Shown here piece after piece: positions 50,448 through 58,014 of a DNA stretch of 64,000 nucleotides. Numbering within the stretch: position 1 is the first letter of the stretch; every line of letters begins with the position of its first letter. Below the pieces are notes generated by a model that worked only from the letters and a program-made list of their open reading frames with translations, had not been told where the DNA came from and searched no databases. The position numbers and the translations under genes are program-made. Source of the stretch: Caenispirillum salinarum_A (lineage in GTDB: Bacteria; Pseudomonadota; Alphaproteobacteria; Rhodospirillales; Rhodospirillaceae); assembly GCF_044803115.1 (NCBI RefSeq), contig NZ_CP085224.1:1302001-1366000 (forward strand), in the 5' to 3' direction.

Positions 50448-51491
50448 ATGACGGTCAAGATCGCCCTGTGGGGCGTCGGCGCCATGGCCTTGCGCATGGC
50501 CGACATGCTGCTCGACCGCTCCGGCGTCGCCATCGTCGGCGCCATCGACCGCCACCCCGACAAGGTGGGACGCGATGTTGCCGAACTGGCCGGGCGCGCG
50601 GAGCCTTGCGGCGCGGTGGTGTCCGAGGACGCCGACGCCGTGCTCGCCCGCCAGCCGGATATCGTGCTGCACGCCACCGACAGCTTCCTGGCCGCCGTGG
50701 CGCCGGACATCCGCCGGGCGGTGGAGGCCGGCGCCGACGTCATTACCATCGCCGAGGAAATGGCCTATCCCTGGGCCGCCGATCCGGTTCTGGCGCAAGG
50801 GCTGGACGCCGCCGCCCGCGCGTCCGGGGTTACGGTGCTGGGGACGGGCGTCAATCCCGGCTTCGTCATGGACAGCCTGGTGCTGGCGCTGACGGGCGCC
50901 TGCGCCACGGTGGATCGCATCCACGTCAGCCGCGTCAACGACCTGTCGCAGTTCGGCCCGACGGTCATGCGCACCCAGGGCGTCGGCCTGTCGCCGCAGG
51001 CCTTCGCGGCGGGCGTGGCGGACGGCTCCGTCGTCGGGCACGTCGGCTTTCCGCAGTCGGTGGGCATGATCGCAACCGCGCTGGGCTGGACCATCGACCG
51101 GGTGGAGGAAACGCGCGAGCCCATCATCTCCGACATCCGGCGCGAAACGCCGCACGTGACGGTGGAGCCCGGCATGGTCGCCGGCTGCCGCCATGTCGCC
51201 ACCGGCTACAGCGGGGATACGGCGGTGATCGTGCTGGAACACCCCCAGCAGGTGCGGCCCGAGGCCGCCGGGGTGGAGACCGGCGACACCATCCACATCG
51301 ACGGCGCGCCGCCCATCCGCGTGGCTTCGGCGCCCGAAATCCCCGGCGGCGCCGCCACGGCGGCACTGGCCGTCAACATGATCCCGCGTGTCCTGGCGGC
51401 GGCGCCCGGCCTTCGGACCATGGCCGACCTGCCCATCCCCACGGCCTGGACCACCCTTGATCCGCAATCCGCAGCACGGAGGAACGCATGA
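50448..51491 (+). CDS. ord: 2,4-diaminopentanoate dehydrogenase-like enzyme
   Basis: A 347-residue NAD(P)-dependent oxidoreductase with N-terminal Rossmann motif KIALWGVGAMALRMADML and the DapB-like middle (VADVITIAEEM-type text, then GTGVNPGFVMDSLVLALTG). The sequence and the next two genes identify it as Ord, which in clostridial ornithine fermentation oxidatively deaminates 2,4-diaminopentanoate to 2-amino-4-oxopentanoate. ATG 50448 is selected over 50403 because it follows an AGAGG site and begins right at the Rossmann strand. It overlaps ortA by four bases (ATGA). Assignment rests on family likeness plus the ord-ortA-ortB order; related diamine substrates are possible. Confidence 0.85.
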   Translation: MTVKIALWGVGAMALRMADMLLDRSGVAIVGAIDRHPDKVGRDVAELAGRAEPCGAVVSEDADAVLARQPDIVLHATDSFLAAVAPDIRRAVEAGADVITIAEEMAYPWAADPVLAQGLDAAARASGVTVLGTGVNPGFVMDSLVLALTGACATVDRIHVSRVNDLSQFGPTVMRTQGVGLSPQAFAAGVADGSVVGHVGFPQSVGMIATALGWTIDRVEETREPIISDIRRETPHVTVEPGMVAGCRHVATGYSGDTAVIVLEHPQQVRPEAAGVETGDTIHIDGAPPIRVASAPEIPGGAATAALAVNMIPRVLAAAPGLRTMADLPIPTAWTTLDPQSAARRNA

Positions 51492-51799
51492 CCGACACGG
51501 CGACACGCGGCGAGTGGGTCCGCATCCACTGGCTTGTGCTGGAGGCGGGCCACCGGGCCCCCAACCTGCCCGACGACACCCGCGCCGTGCCGCTGGAGGC
51601 GCGCGCCAAGGGCTTCCTGCTGGACGAGGCGGCGCGCATCGGCGACCGCGTGCGCATCCGCACGCTCATCGGCCGCGAACTGGAGGGCCGCATGGAGGCG
51701 ATCAATCCCGAATTCGGCCACGACTTCGGCCGTGCCGTGCCCGAGCTGCTGGCCGTCGGCCCGGAACTGCGCCGCATCCTGCAGGAGAGCACGCGATGA
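51488..51799 (+). CDS. ortA: 2-amino-4-oxopentanoate thiolase, alpha subunit
   Basis: A 103-residue protein matching the small OrtA subunit: WVRIHWLVLEAGHRAPNLPD, VPLEARAKGFLLDEA, then INPEFGHDFGRAVPELLAVG. OrtA and OrtB together cleave 2-amino-4-oxopentanoate with coenzyme A to alanine and acetyl-CoA. OrtA is a rarely seen protein, so its presence between ord and ortB makes the pathway call firm. It overlaps both neighbours by four bases, which suggests strict stoichiometric translation. Confidence 0.9.
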   Translation: MTDTATRGEWVRIHWLVLEAGHRAPNLPDDTRAVPLEARAKGFLLDEAARIGDRVRIRTLIGRELEGRMEAINPEFGHDFGRAVPELLAVGPELRRILQESTR

Positions 51800-53205
51800 A
51801 GGATTTCAGCTACGCCGCCATCATGGGTCGCAAGCTCGACATCATGCGCAACGCGCTGGGCGTCGATTACGGCCCCTTCATGACCCGCCCCGTGTCCTTC
51901 GACTACGAGGGGCTGATGGGGCTGGTGGACTATTCCATCGACGAGGTCCGCGCCATCCAGCGCAGGCACGGCGTCGGCAACACGCCGCTGTTGGAGCTGC
52001 GCAACATCACCCGGCTCGCCCGCGCCACCTCGCCCAAGGGCAAGGGTGCGCGCATCTTCGTCAAGGACGAGGCCGCCAACCCGTCGGGCAGTTACAAGGC
52101 GCGGCGGGCGTCGCTGTCCGTCCACCACGCCCAGGCCTGCGGCTACAAGGGCGCGGTTTCGGCCACCAGCGGCAATTACGGCGCCGCCGTCGCCTCGCAA
52201 TGCGCCATGCGGGGGATGGACGCCATCGTGGTGCAGGAGGTGTTCGACAGCCGGGGCATAGGCCAGCCCGAAATCCTGGAGAAGGGCCGCAAATGCGACG
52301 CCTACGGGGCGGAAGTTCTTCAGCTTTCGGTCGGGCCGGAGCTGTTCTACACCTTCCTGCGGGTGCTGGAGGAAACGGGCTACTTCAACGCCTCGCTCTA
52401 CACGCCGTTTGCCATCGCGGGCGTCGAGCCGCTGGGCTACGAACTGGTGGAGCAGACCACCGAGATGACCGGCCGGGCGCCTGATGTCGTCGTCTGCACC
52501 CATGCCGGCGGCGGCAACCTGACCGGCACCGCGCGCGGCCTGCGCAAGGCGGGGGCGGCGGATACGCAGGTGGTCGGGGCCAGCGTCGACCTGTCGGGCC
52601 TGCACATGGCGAGCGACACGGACTTCAACCGCAAGCACTTCACCACCGGCCACACGGGCTTCGGCGTCCCCTTCGCCACCTGGCCGGACCGCGCCGACGT
52701 GCCGCGCAACGCCGCCCGCGTGCTGCGCTACATGGACCGCTACGTGCTGGTGAAGCAGGGCGAGGTTTTCTACATGACCGAGGCCCTGGCGCAACTGGAG
52801 GGGCTGGAGCGCGGCCCGGCTGGCAACACCTCGCTCGCCGCCGCCTTCGCCCTGGCCCGCGAGATGGACGAGGACCAGACCATCGTGGTGCAGGAGACCG
52901 AATACACCGGCGCCGGCAAGCACCCGACGGCGCAGCTTACCTTCGCGCGCGCCAACGGCATCGCCATCCGGCGCGGCAACCCCGACGAGGAACGGCCGGG
53001 CCAGGACGTCGTCATTCCTGAACGGCCGGAGCAGATCGCCCTGCGCGACTTCGACCTGAACCGCGCGCGGGCGTCGCTCATCCGCAAGGCGGCGGAACAG
53101 GCGCGGCAGGCTGATCCGGCGTGGGCGGCCGACGACGTGGACGTCGCCTTTCTGGCGGAGGAAACCCGGCTGGCGCCGGAGTCCGTTTCCCGTCTGCTGC
53201 CCTGA
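51796..53205 (+). CDS. ortB: 2-amino-4-oxopentanoate thiolase, beta subunit (PLP-dependent)
   Basis: A 469-residue fold-type II PLP enzyme. The cofactor lysine is K101 in DEAANPSGSYKARRA, and the phosphate-binding glycine-rich loop is in HAGGGNLTGTARG. N-terminal text MGRKLDIMRNALGVDYGPFM agrees with OrtB. With OrtA it performs the thiolytic step yielding alanine plus acetyl-CoA. It is the last gene of the operon. No OraS/OraE (B12 and PLP-dependent D-ornithine 4,5-aminomutase) or ornithine racemase is encoded in the window, which separates this locus from the clostridial one. Confidence 0.92.
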   Translation: MKDFSYAAIMGRKLDIMRNALGVDYGPFMTRPVSFDYEGLMGLVDYSIDEVRAIQRRHGVGNTPLLELRNITRLARATSPKGKGARIFVKDEAANPSGSYKARRASLSVHHAQACGYKGAVSATSGNYGAAVASQCAMRGMDAIVVQEVFDSRGIGQPEILEKGRKCDAYGAEVLQLSVGPELFYTFLRVLEETGYFNASLYTPFAIAGVEPLGYELVEQTTEMTGRAPDVVVCTHAGGGNLTGTARGLRKAGAADTQVVGASVDLSGLHMASDTDFNRKHFTTGHTGFGVPFATWPDRADVPRNAARVLRYMDRYVLVKQGEVFYMTEALAQLEGLERGPAGNTSLAAAFALAREMDEDQTIVVQETEYTGAGKHPTAQLTFARANGIAIRRGNPDEERPGQDVVIPERPEQIALRDFDLNRARASLIRKAAEQARQADPAWAADDVDVAFLAEETRLAPESVSRLLP

Positions 53206-53503
53206 TTTCCTTCCTGGGATGGTTCAAGGTCGGGGAGCGGCAAGCGTCGGGGAGCAGGTCACTCGGCTTCCCCTCTGCCGAACTCACTAAACGACACCCA
53301 ACAGAGTGTCGCAAGGGCGTTGGCACAGAGGGGGCGAGCCGTTGAAGCTCTCGACGAAGGCGTTGTCCGTCGGCTTGATGGACCCGTTCAAAGGAACTGG
53401 CGGCAGGTCAGTTGAGTTTCATCTCAACGAGAGAACTTGAAGTGCTGGAGAGCCGGTGCGGTGTCCAGCCCTTCAAACCTTTTGTAGGGTCCGGAGGACA
53501 CGC
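53206..53503. other. junction region with IS3-family remnant
   Basis: This 298-base stretch after ortB contains a short IS3-type transposase remnant (53338-53376) and otherwise no gene. Base composition shifts from very GC-rich to more balanced at about 53390, which marks the start of an accessory-looking stretch. Confidence 0.5.
53338..53376 (-). pseudogene. IS3-family transposase fragment
   Basis: Read on the reverse strand, this encodes KPTDNAFVESFNG, the block around the catalytic glutamate of IS3-family (IS407/IS150-like) OrfB integrase cores. The flanking frame does not continue the family sequence, so only a scar of an old insertion remains. Confidence 0.6.
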
Positions 53504-54277
53504 ATGAGGAAAACAATCCGCCAAATATCTACAACTTCCTTGGGTATGTTTTGCGTCTTCACTGCAATATTCCTGAGCGTTTCGACCGCGGGTGCGGTCA
53601 TTTTGACGCCGCGCATCAGCGATAATTCCGGAGGGTCTCTGATCCAAAAGGCGGCATACGACCGCACGATCGAACAGATTCAGCGGGACCTGAACCGCGC
53701 GGGTTATGAGGCTGGTTCCGTGGACGGCGTGCTGGGCAGCAGGACGCGCGACGCGATCCGTGCATATCAGCGGGACAACGGTCTGCCGGTTACCGGACAG
53801 CCGGACCAGGAGCTGCTGGATCACATGGCGTCGTCCGACGCGGCCGAAACCCGTTCCGATCAGGTTCGTGAGGCGGCTGGAAGCCGCGGCGGCTCGACTC
53901 AGGAGACGATTGAGCTTCCGCCGGACGTCATTGAAGGGTTCTACATTACATTGGACGACGTCCGTGCCAAAAGCGATCAGGTGTACGACGCTCTCGCCGG
54001 TGCCGCCGGCGACCCGATCTCCAAGGACGACTTTGTCACAACGAAGTTGCCGGACAAGGTCGTACCTGAAGACGCCGACCGGGAACTGCTGCAGAAGCTG
54101 TTCAGCGTTCTCGATATGAATGACGACGGCAAGTTGACCCGTGCCGAGTGGAGAGAGCGGATCGAAAGCGACTTGGCCTTTGCCGATGAGAACGAGGACG
54201 GCAAGATCACGCTCAAGGAACTCTCCCGCGCGCGCGAAAACATCGGCATTGGCGATGCGCTTCGAATGATCTTCTGA
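53504..54277 (+). CDS. exported peptidoglycan-binding / EF-hand protein
   Basis: The ATG at 53504 follows CCGGAGGACACGC, giving 257 residues. A signal peptide (FCVFTAIFLSVSTAGA) is followed by a PG_binding_1 domain at about residues 50-105 (IQRDLNRAGYEAGSVDGVLG, then SRTRDAIRAYQRDNGLPVTG). The C-terminus has two EF-hand loops (DMNDDGKLTRAEW and DENEDGKITLKEL), so calcium binding is likely. Between them lies an acidic linker. It is probably a periplasmic or cell-wall-associated protein; the function is unknown. It is the first gene in a group of small envelope proteins. Confidence 0.88.
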   Translation: MRKTIRQISTTSLGMFCVFTAIFLSVSTAGAVILTPRISDNSGGSLIQKAAYDRTIEQIQRDLNRAGYEAGSVDGVLGSRTRDAIRAYQRDNGLPVTGQPDQELLDHMASSDAAETRSDQVREAAGSRGGSTQETIELPPDVIEGFYITLDDVRAKSDQVYDALAGAAGDPISKDDFVTTKLPDKVVPEDADRELLQKLFSVLDMNDDGKLTRAEWRERIESDLAFADENEDGKITLKELSRARENIGIGDALRMIF

Positions 54278-54353
54278 GGCTTGATGCGAAGCGCCGCGAC
54301 CTCTCCCTGAAGCCGATCCGTTTCAGAGGGTGAGCAAGCGTTGGGGCCGTTTT

Positions 54354-54479
54354 CTAACTGCGGAGATACTTGATCAAGGCGGCGATAGCCAGCACCAGGA
54401 CCAGGATGATCAGAATCCAGATGATGCCCATGCCGAACGTCATTCCCCATCCCATCGCGTAGCCGTCCATGTGCATCAT
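54354..54479 (-). CDS. 41-residue Met-rich membrane protein
   Basis: A very short gene that follows a good TAGGAGAAGTGGC site, starting at ATG 54479 (a second ATG follows directly). The product is a methionine-rich N-terminus (MMHMDGYAMGWGMTFGMG) and one strongly hydrophobic helix (IIWILIILVLVLAIAALIKY). Similar tiny proteins without the SHOCT tail occur near copper genes. The Met/His content suggests metal contact, but no function is known. A longer frame upstream overlaps the terminator at 54634 and is not credible. Confidence 0.65.
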   Translation of the reverse strand: MMHMDGYAMGWGMTFGMGIIWILIILVLVLAIAALIKYLRS

Positions 54480-54624
54480 GCCACTTCTCCTACATATTAT
54501 TGCACTGCGGGAGTAAACGCTCTTGGGCTTGCGGCGTTCTCTGATCTGCTTGCCCCGGTCCCATCTCCAATGGGGCGTGTTCGAGCTTCCTGCCGAATGA
54601 GAGTTTTGGTCGGAAGGGCGCGCG

Positions 54625-54659
54625 TTAAAAAGAGGGGCGCGGAGCAAAGTCCGCGCCCC
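54625..54659 (-). terminator. intrinsic terminator of the lipoprotein gene
   Basis: Arms GGGGCGCGGA (54634-54643) and TCCGCGCCCC (54650-54659) form a perfect 10-bp stem with a six-base loop. On the reverse strand it is followed by TCTTTTTAA (54633-54625). It lies about 80 bases after the lipoprotein stop. Confidence 0.88.
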
Positions 54660-54741
54660 GGAGGTCAGGGAGGCTTCGGGGGTGCCGGCGTCAGGGCGCC
54701 GGCTTGGACGGCGGGGTGAGAGGGACCGAGAGGCCCCGCCG

Positions 54742-54963
54742 TCATTGGGATGCGGTCCCAGGCTCGTCGGATGCGCTGCCAGTGCCGGGGATGGCCTGGT
54801 TCTGGCCGGTCGTGTCTCCCGGTACCGCGCCCGGCTGCTCCACGCCGCCCGCCGGCGGCGCGTTGGCATCCTCCGGCTGATCGCACGCCGCCAGAAGAGG
54901 GAGCGACAGGGCCAGCGCGAAGGGAGCCGCGAGCCGCTTCAGCGAGGTATTCCGGAAAGCCAT
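54742..54963 (-). CDS. small lipoprotein, 73 residues
   Basis: A short protein with a signal peptide ending in the lipobox LAAC (cysteine at about residue 27), so it should be lipid-anchored. The mature part is a low-complexity Gly/Pro/Gln/Asp stretch without a recognised domain. GGAGGAG precedes ATG 54963. It lies about 80 bases downstream of the DUF4168 gene on the same strand and ends at a strong terminator. Confidence 0.8.
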   Translation of the reverse strand: MAFRNTSLKRLAAPFALALSLPLLAACDQPEDANAPPAGGVEQPGAVPGDTTGQNQAIPGTGSASDEPGTASQ

Positions 54964-55040
54964 TTTCGTTCTCCTCCAGGATGAAAGGTTCGGTTTCGAG
55001 GCCGAGGCTGGATCCCTGAAGACGAGATTGCGGGCGAAGA

Positions 55041-55424
55041 TTATTGCTTCTCCCGCAGGTGCTGCTCGATGGTCTGCGCGATCTGCGGATTGTTCTGAGC
55101 CGCCGTCGCGATGGTGTTGTACTCATCGAGGGAAAGCCCGGTGTCCCGGATCGCCTGGATCATCTCCTTCTGGGCTTCCTGCCGCAGGGCATCGCCGTCG
55201 CCGCCCTGGTCGAGCTGCGCCGAGAAGTCCTCGGTGACCTTGTTGACGTCGATGACGGCTTCGGCAAAGTTCTCGAGCTTCTTGTCGCTGAACTGCTGCT
55301 GCGCCGCGCCGGGCATTCCGGTTTCGCCACCAGCGCCGGAGCCGGCGGTCTGGGCGACGGCGGGAGACGCCACCAGCGCCATCGCGACGATCGGCAGGGC
55401 GAAGCGGGTCGAGGCGAATTTCAT
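55041..55424 (-). CDS. DUF4168 domain-containing exported protein
   Basis: A 127-residue protein with a signal peptide ending SPAVAQTAG and a helical DUF4168 domain: FSDKKLENFAEAVIDVNKVT, then AIRDTGLSLDEYNTIATAAQ and NNPQIAQTIEQ. The family is widespread in cyanobacteria and alphaproteobacteria and has no assigned role. CGGAG precedes the ATG. It is divergent from the ECF sigma gene, and its promoter shares a perfect inverted repeat with the sigma promoter (55530-55574), so it is likely a member of that sigma regulon. Confidence 0.88.
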   Translation of the reverse strand: MKFASTRFALPIVAMALVASPAVAQTAGSGAGGETGMPGAAQQQFSDKKLENFAEAVIDVNKVTEDFSAQLDQGGDGDALRQEAQKEMIQAIRDTGLSLDEYNTIATAAQNNPQIAQTIEQHLREKQ

Positions 55425-55529
55425 ATGGTTACTCCGTAAGTGTTTAATGGTACGGCGTGCCGCAGAGCCACAGGCAGGAGGTGCACCCCAAGTCCGGCGG
55501 CTTCACCCCAACCGATGGGCACCGGCCGG

Positions 55530-55574
55530 GAAAAGTTCCGCACGGTCCGGCAAGATTTTTCAGCGGAACTTTTC
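55530..55574. promoter_or_regulatory. divergent ECF-type promoter pair (inverted GGAACTTTTC elements)
   Basis: GAAAAGTTCCGC (55530-55541) and GCGGAACTTTTC (55563-55574) are perfect 12-base inverted repeats. On the + strand GGAAC is followed after 17 bases by CGTCTG, which fits an ECF -35/-10 pair ahead of the sigma gene. On the reverse strand GGAACTTTTC faces the DUF4168 gene; its -10 is less clear. Autoregulation by the adjacent ECF factor is inferred. Confidence 0.65.
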
Positions 55575-55627
55575 GTCCTCTCATCCCGTCTGTCTTTTCG
55601 TTCATCAACCGGCCACGCGAGAGGACA

Positions 55628-56137
55628 TTGGATAAACCTGACCTGGAATGGCAGATCGCGCGCGAGACCCCGCATCTGCGCCGCTACGGGCACGCGCTGA
55701 CGGGCAATCGTGATGACGGTGATGACCTGACGCAGGCGTGTCTTGAACGCGCGCTGCGGAAGCGGGCCCTGTGGAAACGCCGCGGAAGCCTGCGGTCCTG
55801 GCTGTTCCGCATCCAGTACACGCTCTACGTCGAGCGAAAACGGACGCGGAAGAGAGAAGTCTCGATGCCGGATCCGGCCCTGTCCGAAGCGCAGGGAACG
55901 CCGGCCCGGCAGGACCAACTGCTGACGTGCAGGAGCGTCGTCGAGGCCCTCGACACGCTGCCGGATGATCAGCGCGCGGCCCTGCTGCTCGTCGCACTGG
56001 AGGATATGTCCTATGACGACGCGGCGGCAGCGCTCGGCATCCCGATCGGAACCTTGCGGTCGCGCATCTGGCGGGCGCGGGAGAGCCTGAGGAAGTGCCT
56101 GGTTCCGGCACAAGCCAAACTGAAACGGGTCAAGTAG
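55628..56137 (+). CDS. ECF sigma factor (RNA polymerase sigma-70 family)
   Basis: TTG 55628 is the favoured start (GAGAGGACA before it), giving 169 residues, a typical ECF size; the frame is open further upstream but crosses the promoter repeat. Region 2 is TPHLRRYGHALTGNRDDGDD then LTQACLERALRKRALW. Region 4 is LPDDQRAALLLVALEDMSYD then AAAALGIPIGTLRSRIWRAR. It resembles the EcfG-adjacent or ECF41-free small factors of alphaproteobacteria; exact group not assigned. The anti-sigma gene starts one base after its stop. Confidence 0.92.
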   Translation: MDKPDLEWQIARETPHLRRYGHALTGNRDDGDDLTQACLERALRKRALWKRRGSLRSWLFRIQYTLYVERKRTRKREVSMPDPALSEAQGTPARQDQLLTCRSVVEALDTLPDDQRAALLLVALEDMSYDDAAAALGIPIGTLRSRIWRARESLRKCLVPAQAKLKRVK

Positions 56138-56138
56138 A

Positions 56139-56978
56139 ATGACGAACGAGCCGATCACCGATCTGGACATCCTGGCCTATGCCGATGGCCGCCTTGACCG
56201 TGATCCCGCCCGGCGGCGCCTCGTTGAGCGGGAAATGGCGAACGATCCCGAACTGGTGGCGCGTGTCGCGGCCTTCCGGTCGCAGGACGAAGCGATTCGC
56301 GCGGCCTTCCCGCTGCCGTCCGACGACATGCCGGTGGATACCTCCTCGGCGCGCCGGTCCAGGACGGCTCCCAGGGCATGGCGTCATGCGGCGACGATCG
56401 CGCTCATGCTGGCGTCCGGTGGCGTCGGCTGGCTGGCAGCGACAGACTCGGAAAGCGTTCATCCGCATCTCAGCGCGTTCACGGACGGAACCTTCCTGAG
56501 CGAACTTCAGCCGGTCACCGCCTCTGCCATCGAAGGCGCGGACGAAGCGCCGCTTCTGGCCGATGCCGGCTACGCCCTGATCGACACGAAGCCGATCAGC
56601 CGGAACGGCGCCCGCCTGGAACAGTTCACGTTTCAGAACGACGTCGGCCGGGTCGTGAGGGTTTTCCGGCAGCGGCGGGGGCCTGAGACGATGCCGCCGA
56701 TTCCCGTTGTCGAACGGGACGGCTCCTCGATGGCGGTCTGGGAGGACGGGCCGTACGCCTATGGCCTGCTGACCTCGGAGGATCCGGCCGAGGCCCGGAA
56801 CCTTGCCGAGATCGCACGGCGCAATATCCGGAAATTGGGCATGGGACGCTTCACCGTCACCGACAACGGTTCCGGTCCATCGGCTGCCCGGCCCCAGGTG
56901 ACGACGAGTGATCCAGCGTCGCCGCCGCCGCAACCGGCCGTCGAGCAGGGCCTGCCGGGGCCCATCACCGATGGGTAG
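56139..56978 (+). CDS. anti-sigma factor, membrane-anchored
   Basis: A 279-residue protein whose N-terminal 60 residues (ITDLDILAYADGRLDRDPAR, ending FRSQDEAIRAAF) match the anti-sigma domain of the RsiW/ChrR-like type in alphaproteobacteria, though no zinc HxxxCxxC motif is present. One membrane helix lies at about residues 84-100 (ATIALMLASGGVGWLAA). The periplasmic part (LSAFTDGTFLSELQPVTASA onward) is a sensor of unknown ligand, ending in a Pro-rich tail. It sits one base after the ECF gene and should hold that sigma factor inactive at the membrane. Confidence 0.88.
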   Translation: MTNEPITDLDILAYADGRLDRDPARRRLVEREMANDPELVARVAAFRSQDEAIRAAFPLPSDDMPVDTSSARRSRTAPRAWRHAATIALMLASGGVGWLAATDSESVHPHLSAFTDGTFLSELQPVTASAIEGADEAPLLADAGYALIDTKPISRNGARLEQFTFQNDVGRVVRVFRQRRGPETMPPIPVVERDGSSMAVWEDGPYAYGLLTSEDPAEARNLAEIARRNIRKLGMGRFTVTDNGSGPSAARPQVTTSDPASPPPQPAVEQGLPGPITDG

Positions 56979-57052
56979 GTGTATCGAAGAGGCATGCGCC
57001 CTGGAAAACGGGCACCCTTCGAGAAACTCGTGAAAAAACAAGGACATTTGCT

Positions 57053-57391
57053 ATGTCTTTAGGAATTCTCGGCCGTGTTGCCGTGTCCGCCGTTCTGGTC
57101 GGCGCCTTCGTCGTCTATTTCGGGACGTCTCTTCCCACGTCGATCCCCGATTGCCATAGCAACCGGGGCGCCGAAGCAATCGAAGATCTGGCGAAAGACG
57201 CGCTGGGTGGTTCTATCGAAGTCGGCCGGGTGAAGGAAACCGGCCGCGTGTTCGATAACGACGGCGAAATCGAAGCCTACACCTGCAAGGTCGCCGTCCA
57301 GGGTGATGGAGACGTGAGACTCCTGTCCGTTCTGCTGGAAGACGATGATGGTGCCGTCATTGCCCGGCAGGTCAGTTCCCTCAGCCCGTGA
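57053..57391 (+). CDS. small exported or membrane-anchored hypothetical protein
   Basis: A 112-residue protein with one N-terminal hydrophobic segment (LGRVAVSAVLVGAFVVYFG) followed by a soluble domain with two cysteines (PDCHSN and YTCKVAV) that may form a disulphide. ETGRVFDNDGEIEAYTCKVA resembles small periplasmic domains with a beta hairpin. No family is recognised. AAGGACATTTGCT precedes the ATG. It follows the anti-sigma gene and may belong to the same stress unit. Confidence 0.7.
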   Translation: MSLGILGRVAVSAVLVGAFVVYFGTSLPTSIPDCHSNRGAEAIEDLAKDALGGSIEVGRVKETGRVFDNDGEIEAYTCKVAVQGDGDVRLLSVLLEDDDGAVIARQVSSLSP

Positions 57392-57468
57392 GTTGCCGCC
57401 GGGATGAATGTGCATGGATCGTCAGAGGGGGCGTGTAGTCCCGCCGCCTGCAGCACCCGAACGACAAT

Positions 57469-57975
57469 GTGACAGCAATGAAGGCCAGCACGGGGTCGCG
57501 CTGGCAGGCAATCGTATCGATTTCGGCGAAGATTGGCTGCGCGGCGCAGACGTTGAACGAGTGGATCAAGAAGCCTGGGATTGACAGTGGCAAGCGGGCT
57601 GGTGTGGAACAGGCTGTCCATGACCGGCGGCCGGCCAAAGGCCAGGGGCTCATCCACCACTCCGATCGCGGCAGCCAGTATCTCTCGATCAGATACACCG
57701 AGAGGCTGGGCGAAGCTGGCATTGAGCCTTCCGTCGGCAGCGTGGGCGACAGCTATGACAATGCGCTGGCCGAAACGATCAACGGCCTGTCCAAGGCCGA
57801 GGTGATCCATCGGCGTGGGCCATGGCGCAGCGCCGAGGCTGTGGAATACGCTACCCTTGAATGGGTGGAATGGTTCAACAACCGACGGCTGCTTGAGCCC
57901 ATCGGGAACATCCCTCCGGCAGAAGCCGAGGCAAACTTCTACGCCGCCCCGGAGAAACCAGCCATGGCAGCGTAG
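57469..57975 (+). pseudogene. IS3-family transposase with internal deletion
   Basis: The frame joins an OrfA piece (IVSISAKIGCAAQTLNEWIK then KPGIDSGKRAGV) directly to the C-terminal part of OrfB (LIHHSDRGSQYLSIRYTERL, VGDSYDNALAETINGL, then YATLEWVEWFNNRRLLEPIG). The leucine-zipper end of OrfA, the frameshift window and the OrfB region with the first catalytic aspartate are missing. The second Asp and the Glu of the DDE triad remain. The product cannot transpose. The start codon of the frame is arbitrary. Confidence 0.85.
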
Positions 57976-58014
57976 CTAACCGATATCGGCCTCCGGAAAA
58001 GTCGGGGCGGTTCA
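57469..58014 (+). mobile_element. IS3-family element remnant, right end intact
   Basis: The right terminus is TGAACCGCCCCGACTTTTCC read on the reverse strand, ending at 58014, which is a typical IS3-group terminal repeat. No matching left terminus was found between 57392 and 57469, so the left part is deleted. The right end lies inside the integrase gene on the other strand and supplies its premature TGA stop. Confidence 0.75.

Noticed and set aside
53456..53503. Upstream start for the EF-hand protein
   Set aside because: The extension lacks a signal peptide start and a ribosome site; ATG 53504 follows CCGGAGGACACGC and begins the signal peptide.
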